A stretch of 64,000 bases of DNA from Paenibacillus amylolyticus (GCF_001570725.1 NZ_BCNV01000007.1:224321-288320); one strand, 5' to 3'; shown: positions 43,729 to 53,511, counted from the stretch's first letter. Made by a program: numbers and translations. Notes: generated from the sequence alone by a model not told the origin.

Positions 43729-43819
43729 AACTAAAACACACTCCTCAGTAGGCTTCTGGTAGGTAAATCCACTAATATATGAATCTTTAGAACTAATACA
43801 CCTCCTAATCAATAGGATA

Positions 43820-43847
43820 ATAATACCATGCTAATTCATAAAAACAA
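43820..43847 (-). promoter_or_regulatory. Promoter of the SLH protein gene
   Basis: Minus strand TTGTTT (43842-43847), 16-nt spacer, TATTAT (43820-43825). A start near 43813 would give a ~85-nt leader with an unused-looking AGGAGG ahead of the TTG start. Confidence 0.5.
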
Positions 43848-43933
43848 GATTAATAGACTATGATTTTACAAAAAAGTTGTTATCCTAAATTGATTTCAAA
43901 TCTTATTATCTAAATAATTTCGCAATAAAAACA

Positions 43934-43976
43934 AAACGAACCTACCGAAACAAATATTTTCGGTAGGTTCGTTTTT
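43934..43976. terminator. Bidirectional intrinsic terminator
   Basis: A perfect ~15-pair stem (AACGAACCTACCGAAA with its complement at 43957-43972) has T-runs on both sides. On the minus strand it ends the radical SAM gene, ~20 nt upstream in coordinate terms. Confidence 0.88.
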
Positions 43977-43993
43977 AACTAAATTTATATATT

Positions 43994-44869
43994 CTATGCT
44001 CCGAATCGCTGACGATACCCGCATTTCCTGCACAACTCTTCCACAGCTTCCCGCTTGGAAAAACCATACACCAGATTGTTCGCTCTCTCACCCTCAATAA
44101 TCTCCGAGAATGACTTCTCGTGTACGTTACCAAGGTTAATGACACCCTCGCCATCGAGACAGCATGGAACCACCGTTCCATCAACAAGTACAGCTGCCTG
44201 ACCGCGAAGCGCATGGCAAAAGCCTTTGCCATCATCTTCAGGTGCATCCAGACTTGGCCACTGGAACTCATGGTCCTGATTCAGGTATACATTCGGGGCA
44301 ATTTTGACCCCGCTGCCCGGAACTACTTTTTCCTCAATGCGGAAGTCCAGATTGAACTCACGTTCCAGTACTTCAAGGGTCTCCCGATTTCGGTTCATCT
44401 GAGCATTCGTGAAGTTATCCTGCGTCAGATTCCACAGCCGGAATGAAATGATGACATTGTGCTTAATAGCCTCATGTACAAAAGACAGAATATTGCTCAG
44501 GTACCCGTCACGGTCGGTTGAACCCTCATGCCCATCGAAGCTGTGCAGAGAGAAGTTCATCTGGCGCAGCGCCGGTTTGCCGAGCAATTTGTGCTGAGTC
44601 TTGGGCAGCAGTGTACCATTCGTGGTAATGTTCACCTTGAGTCCCTTCGCATGTGCGGAATCGAGCAGCAGATCTATTTTGGGATGCAACAAGGGTTCAC
44701 CTTTGACATGTAGATAAATATGGTTGGTATGTGGTTTAACTTGATCCAGTATATTGTTGAAGACTTCAGGGTCGATGAATCCTTTGGCACGCTGTGTCTG
44801 CGGGCAGAAGCTGCACGCCAAATTGCAGATACTCGTGATCTCAATATATACTTTTTTGAACGTTTTCAA
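43994..44869 (-). CDS. Radical SAM protein with SPASM-type C-terminal cluster
   Basis: A 291-residue enzyme starting at a TTG. The [4Fe-4S] site that cleaves S-adenosylmethionine is CNLACSFC at residues 15-22. A KGEPLLHP segment follows, then a SAM-binding barrel. The C-terminal region has CHALRGQ, PCCLDGEG and CRKCGYR cysteines, as in SPASM proteins that hold auxiliary clusters. Such enzymes modify peptides, proteins or sugars. There is no precursor peptide, no second maturase and no exporter nearby, so the substrate is unknown. It lies 140 nt after a sugar ABC operon on the same strand and may be part of it; the next signal after it is a strong terminator. Confidence 0.85.
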   Translation of the reverse strand: MKTFKKVYIEITSICNLACSFCPQTQRAKGFIDPEVFNNILDQVKPHTNHIYLHVKGEPLLHPKIDLLLDSAHAKGLKVNITTNGTLLPKTQHKLLGKPALRQMNFSLHSFDGHEGSTDRDGYLSNILSFVHEAIKHNVIISFRLWNLTQDNFTNAQMNRNRETLEVLEREFNLDFRIEEKVVPGSGVKIAPNVYLNQDHEFQWPSLDAPEDDGKGFCHALRGQAAVLVDGTVVPCCLDGEGVINLGNVHEKSFSEIIEGERANNLVYGFSKREAVEELCRKCGYRQRFGA

Positions 44870-45009
44870 CTCGGGTCCCCATTCTGCTTCGGAGGGAGAA
44901 CAATCCCACCTGCATTTGTGATCCGGCCAATATGCGCCACCACTATTATATCGGGTTAGGGAGCTCAGGTAAATTGTTGAACTGTTTACGGGTTTAAAGA
45001 TTTATGCCA

Positions 45010-45864
45010 TTATCCTTTGACCCCGCCAACCGTGAGTCCTGAGATAAAAAAGCGCTGGAAGAACAGGAACAGAATCAGAATCGGCACAATGGCAAGCACG
45101 GCTCCAGCGATTAGTTCTTCGTAATGATTGCCCAGTGGCGATACGAAAGAAGCGAGTCCGATCGGCAAAGTGAATTGTTCGGTTGTCCGAAGCACCACGA
45201 GTGGCCAGAGAAAGTTATTCCAACTGTTCATGGCCTGCAGAATGGCTATCGCCCCAAATGCCGGAGCCATCAAGGGCACCATAATGCGGAAGAAGATGCC
45301 AAACTCCTTACAACCATCAATCCGTCCTGCATCCATAAAGTCCTTCGGCAAACCTTGGGCAAACTGCCTAAAGAAGAAGATGGGCAAAGGTGCCACGATA
45401 AAAGGCAGAATAACGCCCCACACCGTATTGATTAGCTTCAGCTTAATCGTCAGTTCGTATAAGGGAAGAAGGATAATTTCCATCGGAATCATCATGACAA
45501 CCAGCACCAGGGTGAAGATCAGATTCTGACCCCTGAACCGATAGACCCCCAGCCCATATCCGACCATGGAGGAGAACAGCAGACTTAATACCGTGAATAA
45601 TGCCGTGATGACAAGACTGTTTTTGTACCATATAAAATAGTTCCCTGCTGCTCCCGTTCCGTTGAAGATCGATTTGTAATTCTCGAAGCTCATTAACGCC
45701 CAATCCCATCTAACATTGAGTCCATATCGAAACAGTTCCGTTGCCGGTTTCAGCGAAGCGAGGATTAGCGCATATAATGGAAATAACATCAAGATACCCA
45801 AGATCACGAACAACACCAGTAACAGCAGTGAAGGCACATTCAGTTTGACTCCCCATCTGTGCAT
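45010..45864 (-). CDS. Sugar ABC transporter permease (MalG-type)
   Basis: A 284-residue inner-membrane protein with six segments. ATG 45864 is used; the adjacent TTG 45867 has slightly better spacing to AAGGAGG. The coupling motif DAGRIDGCKEFGIFFRIMVPL is the EAA loop of carbohydrate permeases, and the tail QRFFISGLTVGGVKG is the typical MalG end. It pairs with the upstream permease, 6 nt away, to form the channel for the lipoprotein at 46883-48202. No ATPase is in this operon; like other Firmicutes such systems probably share a general ATPase (MsmX type). Confidence 0.92.
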   Translation of the reverse strand: MHRWGVKLNVPSLLLLVLFVILGILMLFPLYALILASLKPATELFRYGLNVRWDWALMSFENYKSIFNGTGAAGNYFIWYKNSLVITALFTVLSLLFSSMVGYGLGVYRFRGQNLIFTLVLVVMMIPMEIILLPLYELTIKLKLINTVWGVILPFIVAPLPIFFFRQFAQGLPKDFMDAGRIDGCKEFGIFFRIMVPLMAPAFGAIAILQAMNSWNNFLWPLVVLRTTEQFTLPIGLASFVSPLGNHYEELIAGAVLAIVPILILFLFFQRFFISGLTVGGVKG

Positions 45865-45870
45865 CAAGTC

Positions 45871-46803
45871 CTAATCCTCCTTCCTGAACATGCCGAGTAC
45901 GGTCAGCTGAAGCATGCTGATCACGAGTGTAATCACCAACAGCGTAATGCCAATTGCTGCACCGAATCCCAGATTGAAATACTGGAAACCTTGTTGGTAG
46001 ATGTACCCCACCATCGTTAACCCGATATTTTGTGGAGACGGTTTGCCTGCCCAGAGCATATAACTCTCCGTGAACATGGCATATCCGCCATACAAAGTAA
46101 TCGTCACCACATAGATCGTGATCGGTTTGAGCATCGGCACGGTAATCTTGGTGAATTTGTTCAGCACACCCGCTCCATCCATATCTGCCGCTTCATACAG
46201 ATCCTTGGGGATGCTCTGCAATGCCGATAGAAAATACAGCATGTTAATCCCGATCCAGCGCCAACCTGCCAGGACAACCAGTGCGACCATCGCAAGGGAC
46301 GAACTATACAACCATTGCTGACTCGGAATACCCAGCAGGTTCAGGATGGAATTCATCAACGCACCATCCAACTCGCCGAAGATAAGCCGGAACACAAACC
46401 CCGCTACAACAACGGAGGTTAGTGCCGGAATAAACAAAGCAGAGCGGAACACATTACGAGCCATCATGCGACTTGAATTGAGCAATACAGCAAGCACGAG
46501 TGGGATAGGAACCAGCAAGAGCAGCGTCCAGAACGTGTAACGTGTGCTATTCCACAGTGCTGCCCGAAAATCGGCATTCCACAGCTTGCCGTAATGCTCA
46601 AGCCCCACAAACTGTACGTCTCCGGGGAGCACCTGCTGGAAACTCATAACCCCGGCTCGAAATAACGGGTAGGCAAAGAAGATGAGAAAAGACAAAATGA
46701 ACGGTAATACAAACCAATACGGTGCCCATGTTCTGGCACTCATCCGTACTCTCCGCCGTCTGGTGGCGCGTACAGAAACCATTGTTTCCTTTTGCAGCTG
46801 CAC
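45871..46803 (-). CDS. Sugar ABC transporter permease (MalF-type)
   Basis: A 310-residue membrane protein with six segments and a basic N-terminus (RATRRRRVRMSART). GTG 46803 has GGAGGT nine bases before. The EAA loop is YEAADMDGAGVLNKFTKITV followed by PML. It forms a heterodimer with the MalG-type permease. Gene order (binding protein, MalF, MalG) is the usual one for oligosaccharide importers. Confidence 0.92.
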   Translation of the reverse strand: MQLQKETMVSVRATRRRRVRMSARTWAPYWFVLPFILSFLIFFAYPLFRAGVMSFQQVLPGDVQFVGLEHYGKLWNADFRAALWNSTRYTFWTLLLLVPIPLVLAVLLNSSRMMARNVFRSALFIPALTSVVVAGFVFRLIFGELDGALMNSILNLLGIPSQQWLYSSSLAMVALVVLAGWRWIGINMLYFLSALQSIPKDLYEAADMDGAGVLNKFTKITVPMLKPITIYVVTITLYGGYAMFTESYMLWAGKPSPQNIGLTMVGYIYQQGFQYFNLGFGAAIGITLLVITLVISMLQLTVLGMFRKED

Positions 46804-46882
46804 TTTGGATCAACCTCCAACCTGGAATGAACCGTATAATCTGTATGAAAGAAAGATAATTGATGTTTAAGCCTTTCCTATC

Positions 46883-48202
46883 TCAACGGGTTAATTCAGC
46901 CTGCAAATCATTTAATACCTGTTCAGGATCTTTCAGATTAATGAAGATATCTGGCATGGCTTTGTTACGGACCGCATCGAACACTTCAGGTGACTTCTCC
47001 CGAATGTTTACCGGAGCAATCTCGTCTTTCACACTCAGCAGTGTATCGAAGATATCGTCCCCGAAATAATCCGTGTATTTGTTCGATTCCTTCATCGCTG
47101 AATCGGTCCATACGTCGGTACGAATCGGGTCAAAACCAAGCTGTTTCCAGATCTGAAGATTACCTTCCTTGGACAGTTTCGCATAAGCAAGGAACTGCTC
47201 GGCAAGTTCCACAGCACCGGACTGATTCGTAATGGACGTTGCCGTTCCACCCATACCTGCTGAACGGTTGCCGCCCTCTTCCCATGCCGGCATTGGACGA
47301 ATGATCATTTTCCCTTTCAGATCCGGAATATGGTCCGTGAACCGATTCATGAACCAGAATGGCATAAATACCGCCGCCGAACTGCCTTGGTCCATATAAC
47401 CGAAGTATTCTTCCGTATCATGACCCGCCCCAGGAGCGACAGCTGCTACCCCTTCCTTGACCATCTGCTGGAAAAATTTCATCGTCTGCACATTCACAGG
47501 CGCGTTCACCGTCACATTACCGTCTGCATCCACCTGATCCGATTTCTGTTGACTGATGGCTGGCCACCAGGACCAGTTGCCGTTACCTTCAAATGTAATC
47601 ATCGGTTTGCCTGTCTTCGCTAGCACCTGCTTCCCTGCCTGCTCAAAATCACTCCAGGTCTTGATGTCATCCGCATTCACACCGGCCTGATCCAAAATCT
47701 CCTGGTTGTAATACATGACAGTTGCACCAACATGATAATCAATACCGTAATACTTGCCTTCCTTGCTGTAGATCTCAACACGGGATTGTACAATGTTATT
47801 CAGCTCTGGCTTGATCATGTCTGTCAGATCCACCAGTTGCGGAACGCCTTTCATGAAGTTGGGGAATTTGCTCTGCTCGATATCTACTAGATCCGGTGCA
47901 CCTACACCCGACTGTAATGCAAGCAGCAGCTTGGTATGCATATCGTCGTATGGAATCGTGGTCGCTTCCAATTCAATCTGTTGATCTGGATGCTCCTGAT
48001 TCCACTGCTCTGCCATACTCTCATAGAACTTCTGATGCGCATCTACAAAAGTCCAGAAAATGAGTTTGGTGGCTCCCCCTTGTACGGTTCCTCCGTTTCC
48101 TCCAGATGACCCGTTGGATGCTTCCTTTGTCGTACTGCATCCACTCAAGACCGTCATCACCGCAAGAATACATACCCCTAACCAAACCAGCATTTTCTTC
48201 AT
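46883..48202 (-). CDS. Sugar-binding lipoprotein of a carbohydrate ABC importer
   Basis: A 439-residue lipoprotein starting at ATG 48202 (AAGGGG upstream). Signal peptide with lipobox VLSGC, Cys22. The mature protein is family-1 solute-binding type: KLIFWTFVDAHQKFYESMAE, AEQWNQEHPDQQIELEAT, LLALQSGVGAPDLVDIEQSK, YNQEILDQAGVNADDIKTWS. It captures an oligosaccharide outside the membrane. The neighbouring AraC regulator, DUF5695 protein and GH127 remnant point to plant-derived, possibly arabinose-containing glycans, but the ligand is inferred. Confidence 0.92.
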   Translation of the reverse strand: MKKMLVWLGVCILAVMTVLSGCSTTKEASNGSSGGNGGTVQGGATKLIFWTFVDAHQKFYESMAEQWNQEHPDQQIELEATTIPYDDMHTKLLLALQSGVGAPDLVDIEQSKFPNFMKGVPQLVDLTDMIKPELNNIVQSRVEIYSKEGKYYGIDYHVGATVMYYNQEILDQAGVNADDIKTWSDFEQAGKQVLAKTGKPMITFEGNGNWSWWPAISQQKSDQVDADGNVTVNAPVNVQTMKFFQQMVKEGVAAVAPGAGHDTEEYFGYMDQGSSAAVFMPFWFMNRFTDHIPDLKGKMIIRPMPAWEEGGNRSAGMGGTATSITNQSGAVELAEQFLAYAKLSKEGNLQIWKQLGFDPIRTDVWTDSAMKESNKYTDYFGDDIFDTLLSVKDEIAPVNIREKSPEVFDAVRNKAMPDIFINLKDPEQVLNDLQAELTR

Positions 48203-48258
48203 GTAAAATCCCCTTCCCAAGGTTGTGATATGAATCGAATGAAAGATAAAACCAATTT

Positions 48259-48273
48259 CGTAAGCGCTTTATT
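48259..48273. promoter_or_regulatory. Possible catabolite-repression (cre) site in the divergent control region
   Basis: CGTAAGCGCTTTA between the binding-protein gene and the AraC gene resembles a cre box (TGTAAGCGNTTNCA) with changes at the ends. It would fit CcpA control of a sugar importer, but the match is partial. Confidence 0.4.
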
Positions 48274-48305
48274 TTCTATGTTACTTGCTGTATCATGAAA
48301 AATAA

Positions 48306-49268
48306 ATGCTCGATGCCAACATGAATTTTAAATATTCCAACCTGTTCGGAGGTGCCGGATTGGACTCACCCATACTTCACTTCATCACCCCGCCCATTCC
48401 CTATTTTATCGATTGTGGACGTGCGTATTACGAAGCTGGTGAATATCATATCAGCCGCAGTGACATCGGTGTATTTGATCTCATTGTCGTTACCCGTGGT
48501 GCTCTAGCCGTCAACGAGAATGGAACGGAATGGCGACTTCAGGAAGGAGACGCCTTGATTCTGATGCCGGATGGCCACCATTACGGCAGTGCTGCATGTG
48601 AAACGGAGACAGAACTGCTCTGGATTCATTTTCAAACCTATGGTAGCTGGAAAGAATCCTCCGATATGGATGAGTGTCTGGCGAATCAGGCCCAGCTCAT
48701 TGAAACACACAAGAAAAGCGCATATCTGAATCACTGCGATGTATGCTCCATCTTCATTCCGAAACATATGCGAATTTCATCCAAGGAAATGGAGATGCTG
48801 GAACACTTTTCACAGCTTGATCAGGAGCCACAATCCATGCGAAACTGGAAACGACAGGCGAGCTTTCAGCATTTCATGCAGCATCTGGATCGTGGACTAT
48901 CCTCCCTGTCCGATGTAGCGGCCATTCGCATCGCTGAGAAGATTGAATTATATATCCGCCATAACTACTCACTTCCGATCTCCAATCCTTTGCTGCAAAA
49001 GGAACTGAACTATCACCCAAACTATCTGGCCCGAAGTATGTTGAAGGTCTACGGCATGACACCGATGGAGTATCTGCTACACTACAGACTAGAACAGGCC
49101 AAAAAGCTGCTGCTGCAAACCGCCTGGTCCGTCGCTCGCATTGCAGAGGAGATCGGCTTCAATCATGTATCCTATTTTTCTTCCTGCTTCTCCAAAAAAG
49201 AAGGCATCTCACCCTCCAACTTCCGTAACAAATTTACCGGTACCGAATACAAACCCAAGTCGCTATAA
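48306..49268 (+). CDS. AraC-family transcriptional regulator
   Basis: A 320-residue regulator divergent from the sugar ABC operon. The N-terminal ~150 residues are a cupin-type sugar sensor (GVFDLIVVTRGALAVNENGT, EGDALILMPDGHHYGSAACE). The C-terminal ~100 residues hold two helix-turn-helix motifs, HPNYLARSMLKVYGMTPMEY and SVARIAEEIGFNHVSYFSSC, as in AraC activators. It probably activates the neighbouring importer when its sugar is present. No ribosome site is obvious at ATG 48306; a later ATG at 48321 is possible. A long hairpin terminator follows. Confidence 0.9.
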   Translation: MLDANMNFKYSNLFGGAGLDSPILHFITPPIPYFIDCGRAYYEAGEYHISRSDIGVFDLIVVTRGALAVNENGTEWRLQEGDALILMPDGHHYGSAACETETELLWIHFQTYGSWKESSDMDECLANQAQLIETHKKSAYLNHCDVCSIFIPKHMRISSKEMEMLEHFSQLDQEPQSMRNWKRQASFQHFMQHLDRGLSSLSDVAAIRIAEKIELYIRHNYSLPISNPLLQKELNYHPNYLARSMLKVYGMTPMEYLLHYRLEQAKKLLLQTAWSVARIAEEIGFNHVSYFSSCFSKKEGISPSNFRNKFTGTEYKPKSL

Positions 49269-49288
49269 GCCTGTCCAAATTGTATAGC

Positions 49289-49357
49289 AAAAAGCGCCCG
49301 GTAGGTCGAGACTACGTTGCTCTGCAACGCATATCTTCGGACAAACCGGACGCTTCT
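49289..49357. terminator. Long hairpin terminator between convergent genes
   Basis: AAGCGCCCGGT (49292-49302) pairs with ACCGGACGCTT (49345-49355); an inner hairpin (GTTGCTCTGCAAC) fills the loop. On the minus strand it is followed by TTTTTGC, on the plus strand by CTTC. It can serve both the AraC gene and the DUF5695 gene. Confidence 0.65.
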
Positions 49358-49452
49358 TCATGTGTAATCCGCAATAATGCATGATATTATCAGATGTTGA
49401 ATATGGGATGCTACCTAGTACCTGTTACGTTACGGTTAACGGCTACATCCAT

Positions 49453-52400
49453 CTAAATTCCACCCTCCACTGGCTCCTCTCTCGTTGCAGCAATGATCGT
49501 CACGTTCGCTTGCGCCTTCAGTTCCGTACCCTCCACGGCTCCTTCAACCATGAACGTGCCCACCGCTGCTACTTGCTCAGCCGTTATCTCATTCCAGACC
49601 ACTGCAACGTCATTTGTTGTACCATCGCTGTACGTCACAGTTACAACGGCAGGTAACGTTGGTATTTCAGCCACCACAGCCGTCACATCCACACTTTCCA
49701 CTTCACTAACGCCCAGCTGAGGTGTGTTCTCTTCACTCAGATCCGGCAGGATAACAGCTTCATTCTCCCCATTTAAGGCCAGCGAAGTGCTAGATGCAAG
49801 GGTTGCCACTTCAGCTGCACTCAGCGCACGGCTATAGATGCGGAAGTCATCGATGAGTCCGTTAAAATACGGATCAGGGTATTGTGATTTGCCAATATAG
49901 TTATTCTTGGTCTGACCCAGACTGGACGGTTTCAACGTCATATTATTATTCCGCCCGACTTCTACACCATCCACGTAGATGATTCCCGTGTTGCCTGTCA
50001 GTGTAACGGTCACATGTTTCCACACGCCCACTGGGAGACCGGGCACATTAATCGTTTGCTCCTGGCCTGCGGCATTACCTCCAGTGGTGATGGCAAATCT
50101 CATATTACTCCCCACCTTCGGTGTCAGGAACACATAGGTTCCCGTCCCTGAACCAAAATCGAAAATGCGGGTAAAATCACTGAGAGCATTCGCCTTCACC
50201 CAGGTTGCGATCGTAATAGAATCCGCCCTGCTGACAATGCCCTCAGGCAATTGCACATAACCATCCGTACCGGATAGACTAATTGCCCGGTTCTTTTTGC
50301 CTGTTACCCAGGAAGTTGTACCTTTGGCAGTCGCATGGTTGCCACTACCCGAAGAATCCGCAGCAGCCGTGCCTGTGTTCTCATCAAAATTGTACTGTGC
50401 CATCTTCTCTGGAAGTGGCGGTGCGGCATTCACGGTCACTTGCACGGTGTCATTTGCCGATAATATCGAATCATTAGCCGTTAAACGGAATGTATACACA
50501 CCAGCAGCCGAAACCGTTGCCTGCGTATACGCTGAATTTGGCGATGCAAAAGAGACCTGTGCTCCTGCCGGTCCATTCACCAAACTCCATGCCAACGTTA
50601 ACTGACCACTCGGAAGTCCATCATCAGTAACCGTCCCCTGAAGACGGATCTTGTCAGGCAACGTGATGGAAGAATCCGTTCCTGCATCAACCGTTGGAGC
50701 CGCGTTGGCATCCGGCGTCGTAGGCGTAAGCTCCACGCTGTAAGACGCTGCTGTACCTGCATCTACCTTCAACGTGTTCACCGGTTGATAGGCATTGAAT
50801 TTGCCTTTCACCTGACCGTCCACCTTGATCAGATATGTGCCTGTTTTCAGACCCTGGAACGTAATGGATGTCTGGTGTGGCTGGCCTGGTGTCAGATTCT
50901 TCATATCCAGCCAGACATAATCCTTCGCTACAGCCAGTTTGGCCCCAGTATACTGGTCTTTGTTCAGTTCAATGTACAGCTTTTCAGTAATCAGATTAAG
51001 TCGCTTGAACAATCCATCCAGTGGCGTAATGTTATATTCTCCATTCGTCGGTGTGACATCTGCACCGTACCCTGTCAGTCCAAAGATCGGGTCCACTGCA
51101 ATATCTGCACTCAATGTCTGCAATGCACCGAACAGGCCCAGGTCTGCTTCACCTGTCATCCCGCGCCAGCCATTCAATAACGGTACATTGGCTCCACCGC
51201 CAGTTCCATTCGTACCATAGTTACCTTTCTCGGCCTGATACGTCCAGGAAGCTGCACCAAAATTGTCTGGGTCAGCACTAATCTGTCCCGAGTTAATGGC
51301 CCCTACATTAGCAATCTTCGCGGCATAGGACAAGCGCTGTTGTTCTTCCCGTTTGGTGCCTTCATGGAACCGAATCCAGTCATCCATGGCGTATCCGGCC
51401 AGTGAGGTTGTGTACTGGAAATTAAACCAATTCTCCCCGGTAATCGTCACCGGGTCCGTGTAGTAATACCACACCGGCATGTGTCCGCGGGAAGCACGAG
51501 TTTTGAGGTTGATTTTGCCCATAATCTCCAATGCTCTACTCTGCTCTGTTACTTGATCCGAATGCAGCTTCGCCAGCGTGTATACGGCTTCTTCTCCTGT
51601 GTTGTCATAGCTATACTCCGAACCATAAGGATACGTCGTATTCTTGAAATTCCCGTATTTCGTTCTCATTTTCGTGATAATTTCGTTGGCCTCCGTGTCA
51701 TATCCTTCTTTTTTCAAAGCCTGAATGATATCCGGAGTCGTCAATTCTCCCATCAGCCCGGTGTTCCAGTTGTAGGCGACAGGCCCTTCGTAGAGGGCTT
51801 TGAAAATGTTATAAGCGCGCAGCAGATAAGTTTCCTTGTCATGCTTGTAAGTAACAAGGTCAGGGTATAAATCCGCAATTTTATACATGCTGAAGTATGT
51901 GTTATACACATGTGGATAAGCATATCCACGGTAGGTAGGTGTTGTATTCGGCTCGGGCATCAGAAAATCGTGAATCAGATAATCTTCATGATGTCCATTC
52001 ATCAGATTGGTCCAGATCGCTGTTTCCAGATAATCATCCACGGCCCGAATTTCCCGGGCAACGGGTGTTAGCGTATTCTTTTCTGCCAAAAACTGTCCAT
52101 GCGTCAGTCCCCAGTCATCTCCCCAACCCCAGTAGCCGTTGAACACATTGCGCTTGGACTTGGTATTCATCATCCAGTCATCAAACACTTTGTCCCGGAT
52201 ATCTCCCGGCAGGTTCCACTGGGTTTTATCCACCATAAAGGTCGAATGATCCTGCAACGCTTTGTCGACGGGATCAATGGCGTAGAATTGCAGTACCGTT
52301 TTTTTGCCACCATCATATTCCACAGTCACGTTATTGGGTCCCAGCTGGCTGAACTGCAATTCATAGATTTTATGATCGCCAGGCTTGCTTTCCTTTAACG

Positions 52401-53424
52401 GTACAACCGTCCCATTGGCATATTGCACTTTGGTAATGGTCTTGGACGTACGCAGATCCACCTTTGCTTTCTGGTTGGTCGGCACGATCATGCCTGGAAC
52501 TACGGTGACATCAATAAGTCCCGCGTTATAAAGTGTATTCTTCGCTGCATGTTCGTCCGCAACAGCCAGGAACTTGAATCCGTACGTCTTCGACTGGCCT
52601 GCTTCCAGAACCAGGCTCGTATTTGGCAGATATCCCCGGTTGGTGGATTTGATCACGTTGGAATGAATATAGAAGACGTTCAGCCCTTCAATCCATTTGC
52701 CTTCATTTGCCGGATTCCAGGCCCACTTGCTACCCGGATGTTCCTCATTACGCCACCGATCCTGGTACTCGAATCCTGCCCCCGTCGTTGCATCCGGAAT
52801 CAGCATCAGATAAGAACCAATGCCGCTTGGACGGCTGGCCGTAATATAGGAGCTGTTATTACCAACAAACGAGTGCGTAACAACCCGTGTCTCATAGATT
52901 GCATCGCCGTAGGTCCACTGTTCATTGAATGGCAAGGGCAGACCGAAATCACCAATCTCCAGCTTCTGGCCGCTCGTATTCTGCACTTCAATCTTCCACA
53001 GAATGGATCCATCCGTCTGGGTGGTATAGGTCTCGATCACTTTGAAATTGCGAATCCCCTGGGCATTCGATGCATTGGCATACGTCACCGTCACCTGATT
53101 ACCGGAGTTCGTGATCGTCCGACCATCTGCCGACAGATTGGTCCAGGCTTTGGTCCACGCCCCACCATTCAATCGATACGTGAACATCAGTTCACCAAGC
53201 CACTGGTGGTCTGCTGTATTTTGTTCTGGTGCAACGGTTGCATTCATAACGTATTCCGTCGGAAAAGCATCGCCCTTGATCTTAATGGAAGAGATTTCAC
53301 CATGACTTCCCGTCTGGAGAATGAGCTTGTCAGTGGACAACTCGTGGGCATACGTTTGATCCGTAGCAAATACAAGCGCAGCCGCCAGGGATAACACTGC
53401 GGTCAACATCATTTTAAACCTCAT
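49453..53424 (-). CDS. Large secreted DUF5695-type protein with Ig, LamG-like and Big-4 domains
   Basis: A 1,323-residue secreted protein. ATG 53424 (GAGGAGG nine bases upstream) gives a clear signal peptide, MRFKMMLTAVLSLAAALVFA. Residues ~30-900 resemble the DUF5695 region, with aromatic-rich segments such as NVFNGYWGWGDDWGLTHGQF, a predicted beta N-part and an alpha-toroid-like middle. Then come a PKD/Ig-like domain (~925-1015), a LamG-like jelly roll (~1030-1210: DSITIATWVKANA, IDDFRIYSRALSAAEVA) and a C-terminal Big-4 domain (VTVTYSDGTTNDVAVVW). The last two bind sugars or space the protein from the wall. An alpha-toroid with carbohydrate-binding modules points to a glycan-active enzyme, but no catalytic residues can be named. 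Immediately upstream is a GH127 remnant. Confidence 0.8.
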   Translation of the reverse strand: MRFKMMLTAVLSLAAALVFATDQTYAHELSTDKLILQTGSHGEISSIKIKGDAFPTEYVMNATVAPEQNTADHQWLGELMFTYRLNGGAWTKAWTNLSADGRTITNSGNQVTVTYANASNAQGIRNFKVIETYTTQTDGSILWKIEVQNTSGQKLEIGDFGLPLPFNEQWTYGDAIYETRVVTHSFVGNNSSYITASRPSGIGSYLMLIPDATTGAGFEYQDRWRNEEHPGSKWAWNPANEGKWIEGLNVFYIHSNVIKSTNRGYLPNTSLVLEAGQSKTYGFKFLAVADEHAAKNTLYNAGLIDVTVVPGMIVPTNQKAKVDLRTSKTITKVQYANGTVVPLKESKPGDHKIYELQFSQLGPNNVTVEYDGGKKTVLQFYAIDPVDKALQDHSTFMVDKTQWNLPGDIRDKVFDDWMMNTKSKRNVFNGYWGWGDDWGLTHGQFLAEKNTLTPVAREIRAVDDYLETAIWTNLMNGHHEDYLIHDFLMPEPNTTPTYRGYAYPHVYNTYFSMYKIADLYPDLVTYKHDKETYLLRAYNIFKALYEGPVAYNWNTGLMGELTTPDIIQALKKEGYDTEANEIITKMRTKYGNFKNTTYPYGSEYSYDNTGEEAVYTLAKLHSDQVTEQSRALEIMGKINLKTRASRGHMPVWYYYTDPVTITGENWFNFQYTTSLAGYAMDDWIRFHEGTKREEQQRLSYAAKIANVGAINSGQISADPDNFGAASWTYQAEKGNYGTNGTGGGANVPLLNGWRGMTGEADLGLFGALQTLSADIAVDPIFGLTGYGADVTPTNGEYNITPLDGLFKRLNLITEKLYIELNKDQYTGAKLAVAKDYVWLDMKNLTPGQPHQTSITFQGLKTGTYLIKVDGQVKGKFNAYQPVNTLKVDAGTAASYSVELTPTTPDANAAPTVDAGTDSSITLPDKIRLQGTVTDDGLPSGQLTLAWSLVNGPAGAQVSFASPNSAYTQATVSAAGVYTFRLTANDSILSANDTVQVTVNAAPPLPEKMAQYNFDENTGTAAADSSGSGNHATAKGTTSWVTGKKNRAISLSGTDGYVQLPEGIVSRADSITIATWVKANALSDFTRIFDFGSGTGTYVFLTPKVGSNMRFAITTGGNAAGQEQTINVPGLPVGVWKHVTVTLTGNTGIIYVDGVEVGRNNNMTLKPSSLGQTKNNYIGKSQYPDPYFNGLIDDFRIYSRALSAAEVATLASSTSLALNGENEAVILPDLSEENTPQLGVSEVESVDVTAVVAEIPTLPAVVTVTYSDGTTNDVAVVWNEITAEQVAAVGTFMVEGAVEGTELKAQANVTIIAATREEPVEGGI

Positions 53425-53511
53425 GAACTTGGCCTCCTCATATGGACTCATCGTTAACGTTAATAGGCTGTTACACGACTTATAGCCGTTCTTCATTTTG
53501 CCCTTTTAACT

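Noticed and set aside
52423..53394. A 323-codon plus-strand frame opposite the DUF5695 gene
   Set aside because: Antisense shadow; no family features and no ribosome site.
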